From Nitrobacter sp051912485 (GTDB lineage Bacteria; Pseudomonadota; Alphaproteobacteria; Rhizobiales; Xanthobacteraceae), in NCBI RefSeq assembly GCF_051912485.1, contig NZ_CP196822.1, forward strand, positions 2,976,001 to 3,040,000: 64,000 bases of DNA. The letters run 5' to 3'. A model generated the notes under the pieces. It saw only the letters and a list, made by a program, of their open reading frames with translations. It was not told where the DNA came from and did not search any database. Within the stretch, counting starts at the first letter, position 1; every line of letters starts with the position of its first letter. Positions 17,261-28,626 of this stretch are shown piece by piece. Both the position numbers and the translations under genes were made by a program.

Positions 17261-19099
17261 TCAATACACGTCGAGCCGGTAGCGGCGATCGCGCTGCAGC
17301 GCCGAGAGATAGGCGCCCGCCTCGTCGCGGTCGAGGCTACCGTGCTCGGCAACAATATCGGTAAGCGCCGCATGAACGTCAGGTGCCATATGCGCGCTGT
17401 CGCCGCAGACATAGAGATACGCGCCCTCCTCGAGCCACGCATAGACATCGCGGCCCTGGCGGCGCAGGCGATCCTGCACATAGGTCTTCGGCGCGGCGTC
17501 GCGCGAAAAGGCGAGATCGAGCCGGCTCAAGACGCCATTCTTGAGCAACTCCTGCCACTCGACCTGATAGAGGAAGTCGCTGCGGAAATTGCGCTCACCG
17601 AAAAACAGCCAGGAGCGGCCGGACGCGCCCCGCGCCTCCCGCTCCTGCATGAAGGCACGGTACGGCGCCACACCGGTGCCGGCGCCGATCATCAGGATCG
17701 GCACGTCGTCGTCCGGCAGATGGAAATGATCGTTGGACTGGATATAGACCGGAATCGTGGCATCAGCCTCGGTTTGCGCGGCGAGATAGCTCGAGGCAAC
17801 ACCGGCGCGCGGCAGGTCGTGCAGCATGTAGCGCACCGTGCTGACCGTGAGATGCACCTCGTCGGGGGCGGCGGCAAGGCTCGAGGCGATTGAGTAGAGC
17901 CGCGGCTGCAACGGCCGAAGGCCGGCGACGAATTGCGCGGCATCGATACCGGACGCCGGAAACCGGCTGACAACGTCGAGAATGTGGTGGTTGTGCTGAA
18001 ACGCTGCGCGGGCTTCCTTCTGATCAGGCGAGCGCAACGCCTGTAGTTCGGCGGCCCCCGTGATGTCAGCCCAATGATCGAGAAAACGCGGCGTCAGCGC
18101 CGTGATCTCGAACGTCCCACTCAGCGCCTCCCCCAGGCTTGTCGTATTCTGCTTCACCGTGACCGGGGCGTCGGCTGACAGCGACAGCTTCTCCAGCACG
18201 GCGTCGACGAGTGCCGGATCGTTGCGCGGCACGATGCCGAGCGCGTCGCCGGGCTGATAGATCAACCCGGAGTCCGCCAGCGACAACTCGATATGACGGG
18301 TCTCCTTGGAAGATCCCCGCCCGGTCAGCACGATATTGTCGATGACCGCGGCCTGAAACGGATGCTTCTTGTCGAATGTCGCGGACGCCGGTGCACGGCC
18401 CTGTGCCGCAGCCACCGATGCCGGAGCAACGCCCGACTTTGGCGCTGATGGCGCAAGGTTGGCGACGACCGATGCTATCCAGGCATCTGCAGCATCCTCG
18501 TAATCGACATCGCAATCGACGCGATCGGCGAGGCGCTGCGCGCCCAACTCCTCGAGTCGTCGGTCAACCCGCTTGCCTGCCTCGCAGTATTTTTCGTAGG
18601 TCGAATCGCCCAGCGCCAGCACTGCGTAGCGCAACTGCGGCAATTTGGGCGCCTTGCGGCTTTCCAGAAATTCGAAAAAGCCCACAGCGGTCTGCGGCGC
18701 ATCACCCTCAGCATGAGTACTTGTGATGACGAGCAGATCCTGCTCGTCCTTGAGGCCGCGCGTCTTGTAGTCCGCCATATCGGCCAGACGCACCTCGATG
18801 CCTTTGGCTGCGGCTTTGTCGACAAGCGTTTTGGCGAGAGCCTTGCTGTTTCCAGTCTCGCTGGCGAACAGGACCGTCAACAGCCGCGTCGCGGGTGCCG
18901 CGGCGAGGCCGCTCTGCGAAGGCGGCGCAAGCTCCGCCACATCCGCTGCCGCTGCGCCAGTCCGTGCCCGATGGCTGAGACCAGCGAAATAGCCGCTGAT
19001 CCAGATCGCCTGCTCATTGCTGAGAGACGTCGCAAGCTGGTTGACCTGCGTCCACTGATCCGTCGTGAGCGCTGAGCCTGGAAATTCCAATTTTGTCAT
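17261..19099 (-). CDS. cysJ: Sulfite reductase flavoprotein alpha-component
   Basis: A 612-residue diflavin reductase that passes electrons from NADPH through FAD and FMN to CysI. The N-terminal leader resembles E. coli CysJ (SLSNEQAIWISGYFAGLS). The flavodoxin domain has FASETGNSKALAKTL and VITSTHAEGDAP. The FAD domain has RLYSIASSL, and the NADPH domain has MIGAGTGVAPYRAFMQERE and the terminal RRYRLDVY. The ATG at 19099 is preferred; a TTG at 19108 is possible. It is first in a cysJ-cysI transcript. No sulfate-activation genes (cysD, cysN, cysH) lie in the window. Confidence 0.93.
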   Translation of the reverse strand: MTKLEFPGSALTTDQWTQVNQLATSLSNEQAIWISGYFAGLSHRARTGAAAADVAELAPPSQSGLAAAPATRLLTVLFASETGNSKALAKTLVDKAAAKGIEVRLADMADYKTRGLKDEQDLLVITSTHAEGDAPQTAVGFFEFLESRKAPKLPQLRYAVLALGDSTYEKYCEAGKRVDRRLEELGAQRLADRVDCDVDYEDAADAWIASVVANLAPSAPKSGVAPASVAAAQGRAPASATFDKKHPFQAAVIDNIVLTGRGSSKETRHIELSLADSGLIYQPGDALGIVPRNDPALVDAVLEKLSLSADAPVTVKQNTTSLGEALSGTFEITALTPRFLDHWADITGAAELQALRSPDQKEARAAFQHNHHILDVVSRFPASGIDAAQFVAGLRPLQPRLYSIASSLAAAPDEVHLTVSTVRYMLHDLPRAGVASSYLAAQTEADATIPVYIQSNDHFHLPDDDVPILMIGAGTGVAPYRAFMQEREARGASGRSWLFFGERNFRSDFLYQVEWQELLKNGVLSRLDLAFSRDAAPKTYVQDRLRRQGRDVYAWLEEGAYLYVCGDSAHMAPDVHAALTDIVAEHGSLDRDEAGAYLSALQRDRRYRLDVY

Positions 19100-19587
19100 C
19101 GCAAGCAAAACCTCGGGGAGCGAACTGCCGGCCGCCGCGATTTACGCTTCACAGGTCGGGTCGAGCCGCACCATTTTCGACAATTCTGCTTACTGAATAG
19201 GTCTGGTTTGACAGAGAAAACAATGCGTTATTGAAAAAAAGAATATTACCCTTCCGCGAGCGTCAGGAGCGAAACGAATATTTCATTGTCGCGCTCATTT
19301 TTAGCATTGCGGGAGAGTGCCCAGGACGCTCGAAATCGGCACCAGCGTGTCGGCCGTTTTACCTTGCGTCGATGCAGGAAAGAGTAACCACGCTGGCCTT
19401 GCAGGATGGGGAATTATTTCAGCGGAACGAGGGGATCAGCAATTTGTCGCTATCGATCGTTGCGACACGGATATCGGCATGGCTCGCGTGAATGGATGCT
19501 CTTACTTTCCGCGCGCGGCATCGACCAACAATCGTTGAAAACCGAACTTCGAAATCAACGGAACATCGGAAATAGCGACGGACATGC
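19100..19587. other. Intergenic region upstream of cysJ
   Basis: This gap of about 490 bases is relatively AT-rich near 19190-19260, where the cysJ promoter should lie. One 86-codon frame (19231-19491) has a Met start but no clear ribosome-binding site and no recognisable family, so I do not call it. The small dyad CAAT-GCGTT-ATTG near 19222 could be an operator. Confidence 0.35.
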
Positions 19588-19618
19588 TTAACCCTTCCTG
19601 CGATGCAGGAAGGGTTAA
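19588..19618. terminator. Hairpin terminator downstream of clpB
   Basis: A perfect 14-bp stem TTAACCCTTCCTGC (19588-19601) pairs with 19605-19618 around a three-base loop, 19 bases after the clpB stop. The stem ends in TTAA but has no long T-run, so efficiency is uncertain. Confidence 0.7.
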
Positions 19619-19636
19619 AACGCGTGCGTCGACGGG

Positions 19637-22273
<2,637 letters not shown>

Positions 22274-22497
22274 GAGATCTCCCTCAGCCTGCCGCCCCTG
22301 CCCCGAAGGCACAGAAGCAACATCTTCATTGGGTTTCCGCTGGCCGCGTTGACGTTCCTCAACCGGCAGCAGTCAGCACCCCGGATCGTCGATCCAGCTT
22401 GTGGCAAATGTAGGAATACGCTCCCAGGAAATGAAGGGTGTCGGGCCGGATTTTCAAAGACGATGGCATGGCCGTCTCAAATCCCTTAAGGAAGCTT

Positions 22498-23283
22498 ATG
22501 TCTGCTATCCCGGATGCGGCCGTCGCCGCCCTCTACCGCTATCCCGTCAAGGGCCTGTCTGCTGAAGCCTTGCCCCAGGCGGTCCTGAGCCCCGGCAAGA
22601 CCGTTCCCGGCGACCGCAGCTATGCCATCGAAAACGGTCCCACCGGTTTCGACCCGGCCGCGCCTCGGTATTTTCCAAAGTCCCGGTTCTTGATGCTGAT
22701 GCGCGATGAGCGGCTCGCGGCGCTCCGCAGCCGCTACGATGACGCCAGCCGGACACTCACCATCCACACCGACGGTGAGGAAGCAGTGCGCGCCGACCTC
22801 GGAACGGCCGAGGGCCGCGCCGCAGCCGAACGGTTCTTCGCCGCCAACTTTACGCAGGAACTGAAGGGACCGCCAAAGGTTCTCGTCGGCGATGGACACA
22901 GCTTTTCGGACGTCGCAAGGAAGGTGGTCTCGATTATCAACCTCGACAGCGTCGCCGCCATCGAGACCATGGTCGGGCAGCCGGTTCACCCGCTACGTTT
23001 CCGCGCCAACGTTTACGTCCGTGGCTGGCCAGCCTGGAGCGAACTCGACCTGCTCGAGCGCACGCTCGCGATTGGCGACACGCGGCTCAAGGTGGTCAAG
23101 CGCATCGTCCGATGCACGGCCACCAACGTCGACCCGGAGACAGCAGTTCGCGACCTCGACATTCCGCGCACGCTGATGCGAACGCTGAGGCATTGCGATT
23201 GCGGGATCTATGCGGAAGTCGTCACCGGCGGCACCATCAGGATCGACGATAGGGTCGAAACGCTTCCGGAATCGCTCGCGTAA
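22498..23283 (+). CDS. MOSC domain-containing protein
   Basis: A 261-residue protein with an N-terminal MOSC beta-barrel (VAALYRYPVKGLSAEAL... PGDRSYAIENG) and a C-terminal MOSC core (HPLRFRANVYVRGWPAWSEL, then VKRIVRCTATNVDPETAVRD). The conserved cysteine in RIVRCTATNV is the position that binds sulfurated molybdenum cofactor or persulfide in the family. The start at 22498 has AAGGA six bases upstream. It is divergent from clpB. Exact substrate unknown; homologues act in detoxification of N-hydroxylated compounds or in sulfur transfer. Confidence 0.8.
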   Translation: MSAIPDAAVAALYRYPVKGLSAEALPQAVLSPGKTVPGDRSYAIENGPTGFDPAAPRYFPKSRFLMLMRDERLAALRSRYDDASRTLTIHTDGEEAVRADLGTAEGRAAAERFFAANFTQELKGPPKVLVGDGHSFSDVARKVVSIINLDSVAAIETMVGQPVHPLRFRANVYVRGWPAWSELDLLERTLAIGDTRLKVVKRIVRCTATNVDPETAVRDLDIPRTLMRTLRHCDCGIYAEVVTGGTIRIDDRVETLPESLA

Positions 23284-23405
23284 ATGAGAGACCGCGGTTC
23301 ATCCTTCTTCTCCTGCTCCGCCGCAGGAGGCCGCACGGATGACGTCAGTGGCGAAAGCGCGGGAGCCCGTCAAAACGTGCCCCACCCTTCCTCGTTCACT
23401 GAAAC

Positions 23406-23427
23406 CCCTCTCCTGCAAAGGAGAGGG
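23406..23427. terminator. Hairpin between convergent genes
   Basis: A 9-bp perfect stem CCCTCTCCT/AGGAGAGGG closes on GCAA. It lies between the MOSC gene and the convergent secreted-protein gene and may terminate both. There is no T-run, and the same motif is common as an extragenic palindrome in Bradyrhizobium-type genomes. Confidence 0.5.
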
Positions 23428-23446
23428 CGAACCGGCACCACATGCC

Positions 23447-24037
23447 TCAGTTCGGCACGACGTAGGCGTAGATGCGGCCGCGCGGATAGACCGATTCCGC
23501 GACGCGATGGCCGTGATTGCCCGAGACGATAATGGGATTACCACGCCGATCGATACCGCTGACGACACCGACATGGCCGCCGCCGCGTCGACCCATGACA
23601 GCGATGGCGCCAACCTCCGGGCCGGAGACCCGCCGCCCATAATGCGCGAAGGAACTTGCCATGTCGGAGCCCGTACCTTTGTGGCCAGAGCGATTCAGAA
23701 CCATGTTCATGAAGCGCGCGCACCAGAGCCGGCTGCGGCCGGTCGGATTGCCACCGATGTAGCGCCGTGCTTCGGAGACGACATTCGACCCGAAGCCCCC
23801 GCCCGAAAATCCGGTTTCATCCGCATCCGAGCGCGACGTGTGACGGTGCCTGTGATGGTGATACCGGTGGTGCCGGCGAGCGTGATGATGATGTTTGTGG
23901 TGATGACCGTGTGCGTGATGTCCTGAACGATGATGAGGCCTGGCAGAAGCTGGGGTCGCGAATGCGACGACCACCAACGAACACACCGCCAGTGCCAAAA
24001 TACGCGGCAACCAGCGCAACGCAACTAACTGAAACAT
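23447..24037 (-). CDS. Secreted His-rich CHAP/NlpC-like (TIGR02594-type) protein
   Basis: This 196-residue protein has an N-terminal signal peptide (about residues 1-33, ending ATPASA). A linker made almost wholly of His, Arg, Gly and Ala (about residues 35-67) follows, then a cysteine-peptidase-like domain. Its candidate nucleophile is in RLWCARFMNMVL and its histidine in GGGHVGVVSGID, the pattern of TIGR02594/CHAP-like amidases. The likely role is cell-wall cleavage or remodelling in the periplasm; the His tract suggests metal binding. The ATG at 24037 with AGGGGAG upstream is preferred over a GTG-type extension. Confidence 0.7.
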   Translation of the reverse strand: MFQLVALRWLPRILALAVCSLVVVAFATPASARPHHRSGHHAHGHHHKHHHHARRHHRYHHHRHRHTSRSDADETGFSGGGFGSNVVSEARRYIGGNPTGRSRLWCARFMNMVLNRSGHKGTGSDMASSFAHYGRRVSGPEVGAIAVMGRRGGGHVGVVSGIDRRGNPIIVSGNHGHRVAESVYPRGRIYAYVVPN

Positions 24038-24365
24038 ACCTGCTCCCCTGTAACACCTCCCACTTCCCCGCACGGTTCACGGTAAATCCGCGATTATGAT
24101 GTGCTGGGAAAACGCGGCGCCTTGAAACCATGGGCGTTAGGGATTTGGAAGTCATACCTGCATTGCGTTTAACGCATAGCAGCAATGCGTCCGGTTGAAA
24201 TCAGCCAGATAAACAGTCTAACTATATGTTTTATAATTATAATTTATCTCTGTGGAGAGTTAGCGCCGGAGATTGACGTGGCTACGTCACGCCTCTGATC
24301 TGACACCGAATCAGAGCTTGGCGGGTCCGCTCATTTGGCCGAAAACGACGTCACACCGTCCACCG
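24038..24365. other. Intergenic, AT-rich segment
   Basis: About 330 bases between the secreted-protein gene and the metW stop. Positions 24215-24255 are strongly AT-rich (ATATGTTTTATAATTATAAT), unlike the surroundings, and may hold the promoter of the secreted-protein gene. No ORF or RNA structure is supported. Confidence 0.35.
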
Positions 24366-25043
24366 CTACCTGACGCCAATCTGATCCTCCGCCCGGCTGA
24401 GCAGAAACACGCCCTGCTCCCCGAACATATTCCAGAACCACCACGGCGCGTTGAAGCGCAACGGCCGGCCGTGAAGATCGAGCGCGACCGCGCGTTCCAT
24501 CTTGACGTTGATCTCGTCGCAAAGCTGGACAAAATCCTTGATGGTGCAGAAATGGATATTCGGCGTGTCGTACCACGTCGCCGGCAGGTTATCGGTGCGC
24601 GGCATGTGGCCGCCGATCAACAACTGAATCCGCATCTTCCAGTAGCCAAAATTCGGGAACGACACGATGGCGCGGCGGCCGATCCGCAACAGATTTTCCA
24701 GTACGACCTTCGGTTGCCGCGTCGCCTGCAGCGTCTGCGACAAGATCACATAGTCGAAGGCGTCGTCGGGATAGTTGACGAGGTCGGTGTCGGCATCGCC
24801 CTGCACCACCGCGAGGCCCTTGGCGACGCAGCGATTGACGCCCTCGCGCGATAGCTCGATGCCGCGGCCGTCGATGCCGCGCGTCTCGAGCAGCTGCAAG
24901 AGGTCGCCGTCGCCGCAGCCAACGTCCAGCACCTTTGAATTGGGCTCGATCATCTCGGCTAGCAGAAGATGGTCGCTGCGATAGCGGCCGCCCTCCGGCG
25001 GCACGACGTCATTCAGCGGCAGGATCGGTTGCTCTACGCTCAT
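24366..25043 (-). CDS. metW: Methionine biosynthesis protein MetW
   Basis: A 225-residue SAM-binding-fold protein with motif I VLDVGCGDGDLLQLLETRG, followed by GIELSREGVNRCVAKGLAVV and the MetW-specific DYVILSQTLQATRQP and SFPNFGYWKMR. MetW partners MetX and supports homoserine acetylation in many proteobacteria. The ATG at 25043 begins one base after the metX stop and has AGGTGAG upstream; a GTG at 25052 would overlap metX. It forms the metX-metW operon controlled by the upstream SAM-II riboswitch. Confidence 0.93.
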   Translation of the reverse strand: MSVEQPILPLNDVVPPEGGRYRSDHLLLAEMIEPNSKVLDVGCGDGDLLQLLETRGIDGRGIELSREGVNRCVAKGLAVVQGDADTDLVNYPDDAFDYVILSQTLQATRQPKVVLENLLRIGRRAIVSFPNFGYWKMRIQLLIGGHMPRTDNLPATWYDTPNIHFCTIKDFVQLCDEINVKMERAVALDLHGRPLRFNAPWWFWNMFGEQGVFLLSRAEDQIGVR

Positions 25044-25044
25044 G

Positions 25045-26244
25045 TCACTCACCTGCGGCCGCCAAGCCGCGGGTCTTTCCTGCCGATTTCAGGAACGCAT
25101 GCGCGATGTCGAAAAATTCGGGAACGTCGAGCAGGAAGGCGTCGTGACCGCGATCGGTTTCGATCTCCGCGAACGAGACTCGGGCGCCGCCGGCATTGAG
25201 CGCATGCACGACTGCGCGCGATTCGGAGGTCGGAAACAGCCAGTCACTCGTGAAAGACACCACGCAGAACCGGGTCCGCGTATCGCGAAACGCTGTGGCC
25301 AGCACGCCGTCATGATCGGCTGCGATGTCGAAATAATCCATCGCCCGCGTCAGGTAGAGATAGCTGTTGGCGTCAAACCGCTCGACGAACGACGATCCCT
25401 GATGGCGCAGATAGCTCTCCACCTGAAAGTCCGCGTCGAACGAAAACGTCGGCAGCTCACGGTCCTGCATCCGCCGTCCGAACTTGCGATGCAGCGCCGC
25501 ATCCGACAGATAGGTAATGTGCGCGGCCATCCGCGCCACACCGAGACCCCGGTGCGGATGGGTGCCCTGCTCGAAATAGCGGCCGTCGCGCCAGTCAGGG
25601 TCGGCCATCACCGCCTGCCGTCCCAACTCGTGAAACGCGATGTTCTGCGCGGAGTGGCGCGTGCTGCATGCGATCGGCAGCGCTGAAAACACGCGTTGCG
25701 GATAGGCTGCGCACCACTGCAGCACCTGCATGCCGCCCATGGAGCCGCCCACCACGGAAAACAGCGTGTCGATGCCGAGGCGATCGATCAGCATGGCCTG
25801 CGCGCGCACCATGTCGGGGATGGTGATGACCGGAAAATCCAGTCCCCATACCTTGCCGGTCGCGGGATTGGTCGAAGCAGGACCGGTCGAGCCCATGCAG
25901 CCGCCGATCACGTTGCTGCAGATGACGAAATACTTGTCGGTGTCGAGCGGCTTGCCGGGTCCTACCAGGGTCACCCACCAGCCCGGCTTGCCGGTGACCG
26001 GATGAACGTTGGCGACATGCTGATCACCGGTCAGCGCATGGCAGACCAGGATGGCATTGGACTTTCCGGCGTTGAGTTCGCCGTAGGTCTGATAGGCGAT
26101 CTGGAAAGGCGCGAGATCGATGCCGCAATCGAGCGGGAGTGGCTGGTCGCTGCCGAACATCGCGACCTGCGAGGTGGGATGGTCTGCTTCCTGGGCTCGA
26201 TACTCGGCGTGAGCCGGGGTCGGTACCGATTGCACGTTTGCCAT
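25045..26244 (-). CDS. metX: Homoserine O-acetyltransferase MetX
   Basis: A 399-residue alpha/beta-hydrolase-fold enzyme catalysing the first committed step of methionine synthesis. Visible features are YQTYGELNAGKSNAILVCHA, the nucleophile elbow VVGGSMGGMQVLQW with the catalytic Ser, the ARAMDYFD region, the catalytic Asp in FTSDWLFPTSE and the His in DRGHDAFLLD. The ATG at 26244 has AGG just upstream; a GTG 15 codons earlier is possible. It is preceded by a terminator and a SAM-II aptamer, which makes high SAM repress it. Confidence 0.95.
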   Translation of the reverse strand: MANVQSVPTPAHAEYRAQEADHPTSQVAMFGSDQPLPLDCGIDLAPFQIAYQTYGELNAGKSNAILVCHALTGDQHVANVHPVTGKPGWWVTLVGPGKPLDTDKYFVICSNVIGGCMGSTGPASTNPATGKVWGLDFPVITIPDMVRAQAMLIDRLGIDTLFSVVGGSMGGMQVLQWCAAYPQRVFSALPIACSTRHSAQNIAFHELGRQAVMADPDWRDGRYFEQGTHPHRGLGVARMAAHITYLSDAALHRKFGRRMQDRELPTFSFDADFQVESYLRHQGSSFVERFDANSYLYLTRAMDYFDIAADHDGVLATAFRDTRTRFCVVSFTSDWLFPTSESRAVVHALNAGGARVSFAEIETDRGHDAFLLDVPEFFDIAHAFLKSAGKTRGLAAAGE

Positions 26245-26296
26245 CCTGCCACTGGCCTCCTCCGGGGCTTCGAAGAAACCGCGGACCACAGGCCAT

Positions 26297-26325
26297 AAAA
26301 AACCGGCCTGAACATGGGTTCGGCC
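26297..26325 (-). terminator. Riboswitch-controlled terminator before metX
   Basis: On the minus strand CCGGCC-GAAC pairs with GTTC-A-GGCCGG around a four-base loop and is followed by six T. It lies between the SAM-II aptamer and metX. A GGCCGG stretch at the aptamer's 3' edge offers an alternative pairing, as expected for a transcriptional attenuator. Confidence 0.85.
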
Positions 26326-26348
26326 GGGATCAGGATTTTGCTGTCCCC

Positions 26349-26406
26349 GGCCTGTTTAGCGAGTTGTTTAACGTGGCTGCAAGCCGGCCGGCTCAAATGA
26401 CCACGG
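26349..26406 (-). promoter_or_regulatory. SAM-II riboswitch (metX leader)
   Basis: The minus strand carries the SAM-II core: CGTGGTCATTTGAG at the 5' side, GCTTGCAGCCACGTTAAAC in the middle and CTCGCTAAA at the 3' side. P1 pairs CGTGG with CCACG; the loop and the downstream CGCTAAA segment form the pseudoknot that binds S-adenosylmethionine. This aptamer is known in front of metA/metX/metZ genes in alphaproteobacteria. It is followed by an intrinsic terminator and metX, so control is most likely by transcription termination. Confidence 0.93.
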
Positions 26407-26651
26407 AATACCTAAAACCTAATCCCGCACGCGGTTTTCGTCAAGACAAGCCACGGCGGGCCCGATCTGCCGGCGGCGACAAGGCGGTCAATGTTTTCTT
26501 TGCTTTCATGCGCCTACTTTCCTATCAATGCGGCCGCTGGTGGAATTCATTTACCATTCGCGACCCGTTATTTGCCGAAGAACCCGACGCAAATGTCCTT
26601 CGGTTCTGACCGCTAGCCGCCGCCCCATCCGCGCGGCCGACGAGTTGCAAC

Positions 26652-27503
26652 ATGACCAAAGCACCCCCGGCTCCGCCCTCGCTGCAGGAGCTGCGCAAAG
26701 AGATCGACGCCATCGACGAGCAGGTTCACAGCCTGCTGATGCGGCGCGGCGACATCATCGACCGCCTGATCTCGGTGAAGCAGACCCAGGAAGTCGGCTC
26801 CGCGTTCCGCCCGGCTCGCGAAGCCGACATGATGCGCCGACTGGCGCAGCGCCATCGCGGCATCCTGCCGCTCGACACCGTCGAGAGCATCTGGCGCGTC
26901 ATCATCTCCACCTTCACTTACGTGCAGGCGCCTTTTTCGCTGCATGCCGATCTGTCGCTCGGCGAATCCGCGATGCGGGATTCTGCACGCTTCCACTTCG
27001 GTTTCACGGTACCTTTCGTGCCGCATTTCAACGCGCAGGCGGCCGTGGAGGCCGTGGCGAACTCGAAGGGCGACCTTGCCCTGGTCTCGGCGACCTCGAG
27101 CCGTGCGCCGTGGTGGCTCGCGCTTGAAGCCGATGGCGCGCCGAAAATCATCGCCCGCCTGCCCTTCATCGAACGCGCCGACCATCCGGCGGCACTGCCG
27201 GTGTTCGTGATCTCGCGCGTCGCCGACGATGCGCGGGTCACCGAAGTGGAAACCTGGAGTATCCGCGTGTCCGGCTGGAATGCCGATACTGCCCGTACGC
27301 TGTCACCGCTCGCCGAGATCGTCGCCGTGCCCGATGGCGCCTTCGATGGCGCTGCGCTGCTGGTGTCCGTCACCGGAGGCACCCGCCTCGACACGATCAA
27401 ATCGGCGCTGATCGAGGCCGGCGCGTCGGTCCGTTCGACGGCTCTCGTCGGCAGCCACGCAACACGCTATACGATGCCTTCCAGCGGGGCGGCCAAAGCT
27501 TAA
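26652..27503 (+). CDS. Chorismate mutase (AroQ) with a C-terminal domain of unknown role
   Basis: A 283-residue protein. Residues about 10-95 form an AroQ chorismate mutase: LRKEIDAIDEQVHSLLMRRG, SVKQTQEVGSAFRPAREADM, then PLDTVESIWRVIISTFT, giving the Arg, Lys and Glu contacts of the active site. The remaining 185 residues look like a degenerate prephenate-dehydratase/periplasmic-binding fold (GDLALVSATSSRAPWWL) followed by an ACT-like end (VSVTGGTRLDTIKSALIEAG), but the dehydratase TRF motif is absent. It is first in an operon with hisC and tyrA, so it feeds prephenate to tyrosine and phenylalanine synthesis. Confidence 0.8.
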   Translation: MTKAPPAPPSLQELRKEIDAIDEQVHSLLMRRGDIIDRLISVKQTQEVGSAFRPAREADMMRRLAQRHRGILPLDTVESIWRVIISTFTYVQAPFSLHADLSLGESAMRDSARFHFGFTVPFVPHFNAQAAVEAVANSKGDLALVSATSSRAPWWLALEADGAPKIIARLPFIERADHPAALPVFVISRVADDARVTEVETWSIRVSGWNADTARTLSPLAEIVAVPDGAFDGAALLVSVTGGTRLDTIKSALIEAGASVRSTALVGSHATRYTMPSSGAAKA

Positions 27504-27528
27504 GTCCCAATATAGTCCGGAGTCAGTG

Positions 27529-28626
27529 ATGTCCCGACCGGTGCCGAATCCCGGCATTCTCGATATTGCGCCCTACGTGCCCGGCAAGAGCCCGGTGCAG
27601 GAGGCGGGCCGCAAGGTATTCAAGCTGTCGGCCAACGAAACGCCATTCGGCCCGTCACCGAAGGCGATGGACGCCTACCGCAATGCCGTGGCGCATCTCG
27701 AGGACTACCCCGAAGGCACCTCGCGCGTGCTGCGCGAAGCCATCGGGCGCGCCTACGGCCTCGATCCGGACCGCATCATCTGCGGCTCCGGCTCCGACGA
27801 AATCCTGAACTTGCTCGCCCACACCTATCTCGGCCCCGGCGACGAGGCGATTTCGACCACACACGGTTTTCTCGTGTATCCGATCGCGACCATGGCGAAC
27901 GGCGCGACCAACGTCGTTGCCCCGGAGACCGACTACACCGCCAACGTCGACGCGATCCTCAAGCGGGTGACGCCGAAAACCAAGATGATCTGGCTCGCCA
28001 ATCCGAACAACCCGACCGGCACCTATCTGCCGTTCGACGAGATCAGGCGGTTGCGCGCAGGACTGCCGTCGCACGTGCTGCTGGTGCTCGACGGCGCCTA
28101 TTCGGATTATGTGTCGCGCAATGACTACGAGTTCGGCATCGAACTGGCGGCGACGACCGAGAACACCGTGCTGACACACACATTCTCCAAGATTCACGGC
28201 CTTGCCGCGCTGCGGATCGGCTGGATGTTCGGCCCGGCGCATATCGTGGAAGCAGTGAACCGGATTCGCGGTCCCTTCAATGTCTCGACGCCGGCGATGC
28301 TTGCGGCCGCAGCGGCGATCGGAGACGCGGCGCACGTCCAGATGTCGAAGGTTCACACGGAAACGTGGCGCAACTGGCTGACGGACGAAATGACCAAGCT
28401 CGGCCTCAAGGTGACTCCGAGCGTGACGAACTTCATCCTGATCCACTTCCCGACCACCGGGGGCAAGACGGCGTCTGAGGCCGATGCGTTTCTGACCAAA
28501 CGCGGCCTCGTGCTGCGCGCGCTCGACAATTACGGTCTTCCGCATGCCCTGCGTCTGACGATCGGCACCGAGGAAGCCAACCGTCTGGTCGCGGATGGCT
28601 TGCGCGACTTCATGGCGCAGACATGA
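27529..28626 (+). CDS. hisC: Histidinol-phosphate / aromatic aminotransferase (HisC family)
   Basis: A 365-residue class I/II PLP aminotransferase: KLSANETPFGPSPKAMDAYR at the start, GSGSDEILNLLAHTYL, the PNNPTGTY motif, PLP lysine in HTFSKIHGLAALRIGW and an Arg late in the protein (ALRLTIGTEEAN). Located between chorismate mutase and tyrA, it probably transaminates prephenate or phenylpyruvates, as HisC-like enzymes do in many alphaproteobacteria, although a histidine role is possible. The ATG at 27529 has GGAG upstream. The gene overlaps tyrA by four bases (ATGA). Confidence 0.88.
   Translation: MSRPVPNPGILDIAPYVPGKSPVQEAGRKVFKLSANETPFGPSPKAMDAYRNAVAHLEDYPEGTSRVLREAIGRAYGLDPDRIICGSGSDEILNLLAHTYLGPGDEAISTTHGFLVYPIATMANGATNVVAPETDYTANVDAILKRVTPKTKMIWLANPNNPTGTYLPFDEIRRLRAGLPSHVLLVLDGAYSDYVSRNDYEFGIELAATTENTVLTHTFSKIHGLAALRIGWMFGPAHIVEAVNRIRGPFNVSTPAMLAAAAAIGDAAHVQMSKVHTETWRNWLTDEMTKLGLKVTPSVTNFILIHFPTTGGKTASEADAFLTKRGLVLRALDNYGLPHALRLTIGTEEANRLVADGLRDFMAQT

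Noticed and set aside
19231..19491. 86-codon open frame upstream of cysJ
   Set aside because: No ribosome-binding site, no recognisable domain, and it covers the expected cysJ promoter region.
22274..22440. Heat-shock (sigma-32) promoter before clpB
   Set aside because: Some TTGAG and CCCAAT text is present but the spacing is wrong, so I could not support it.
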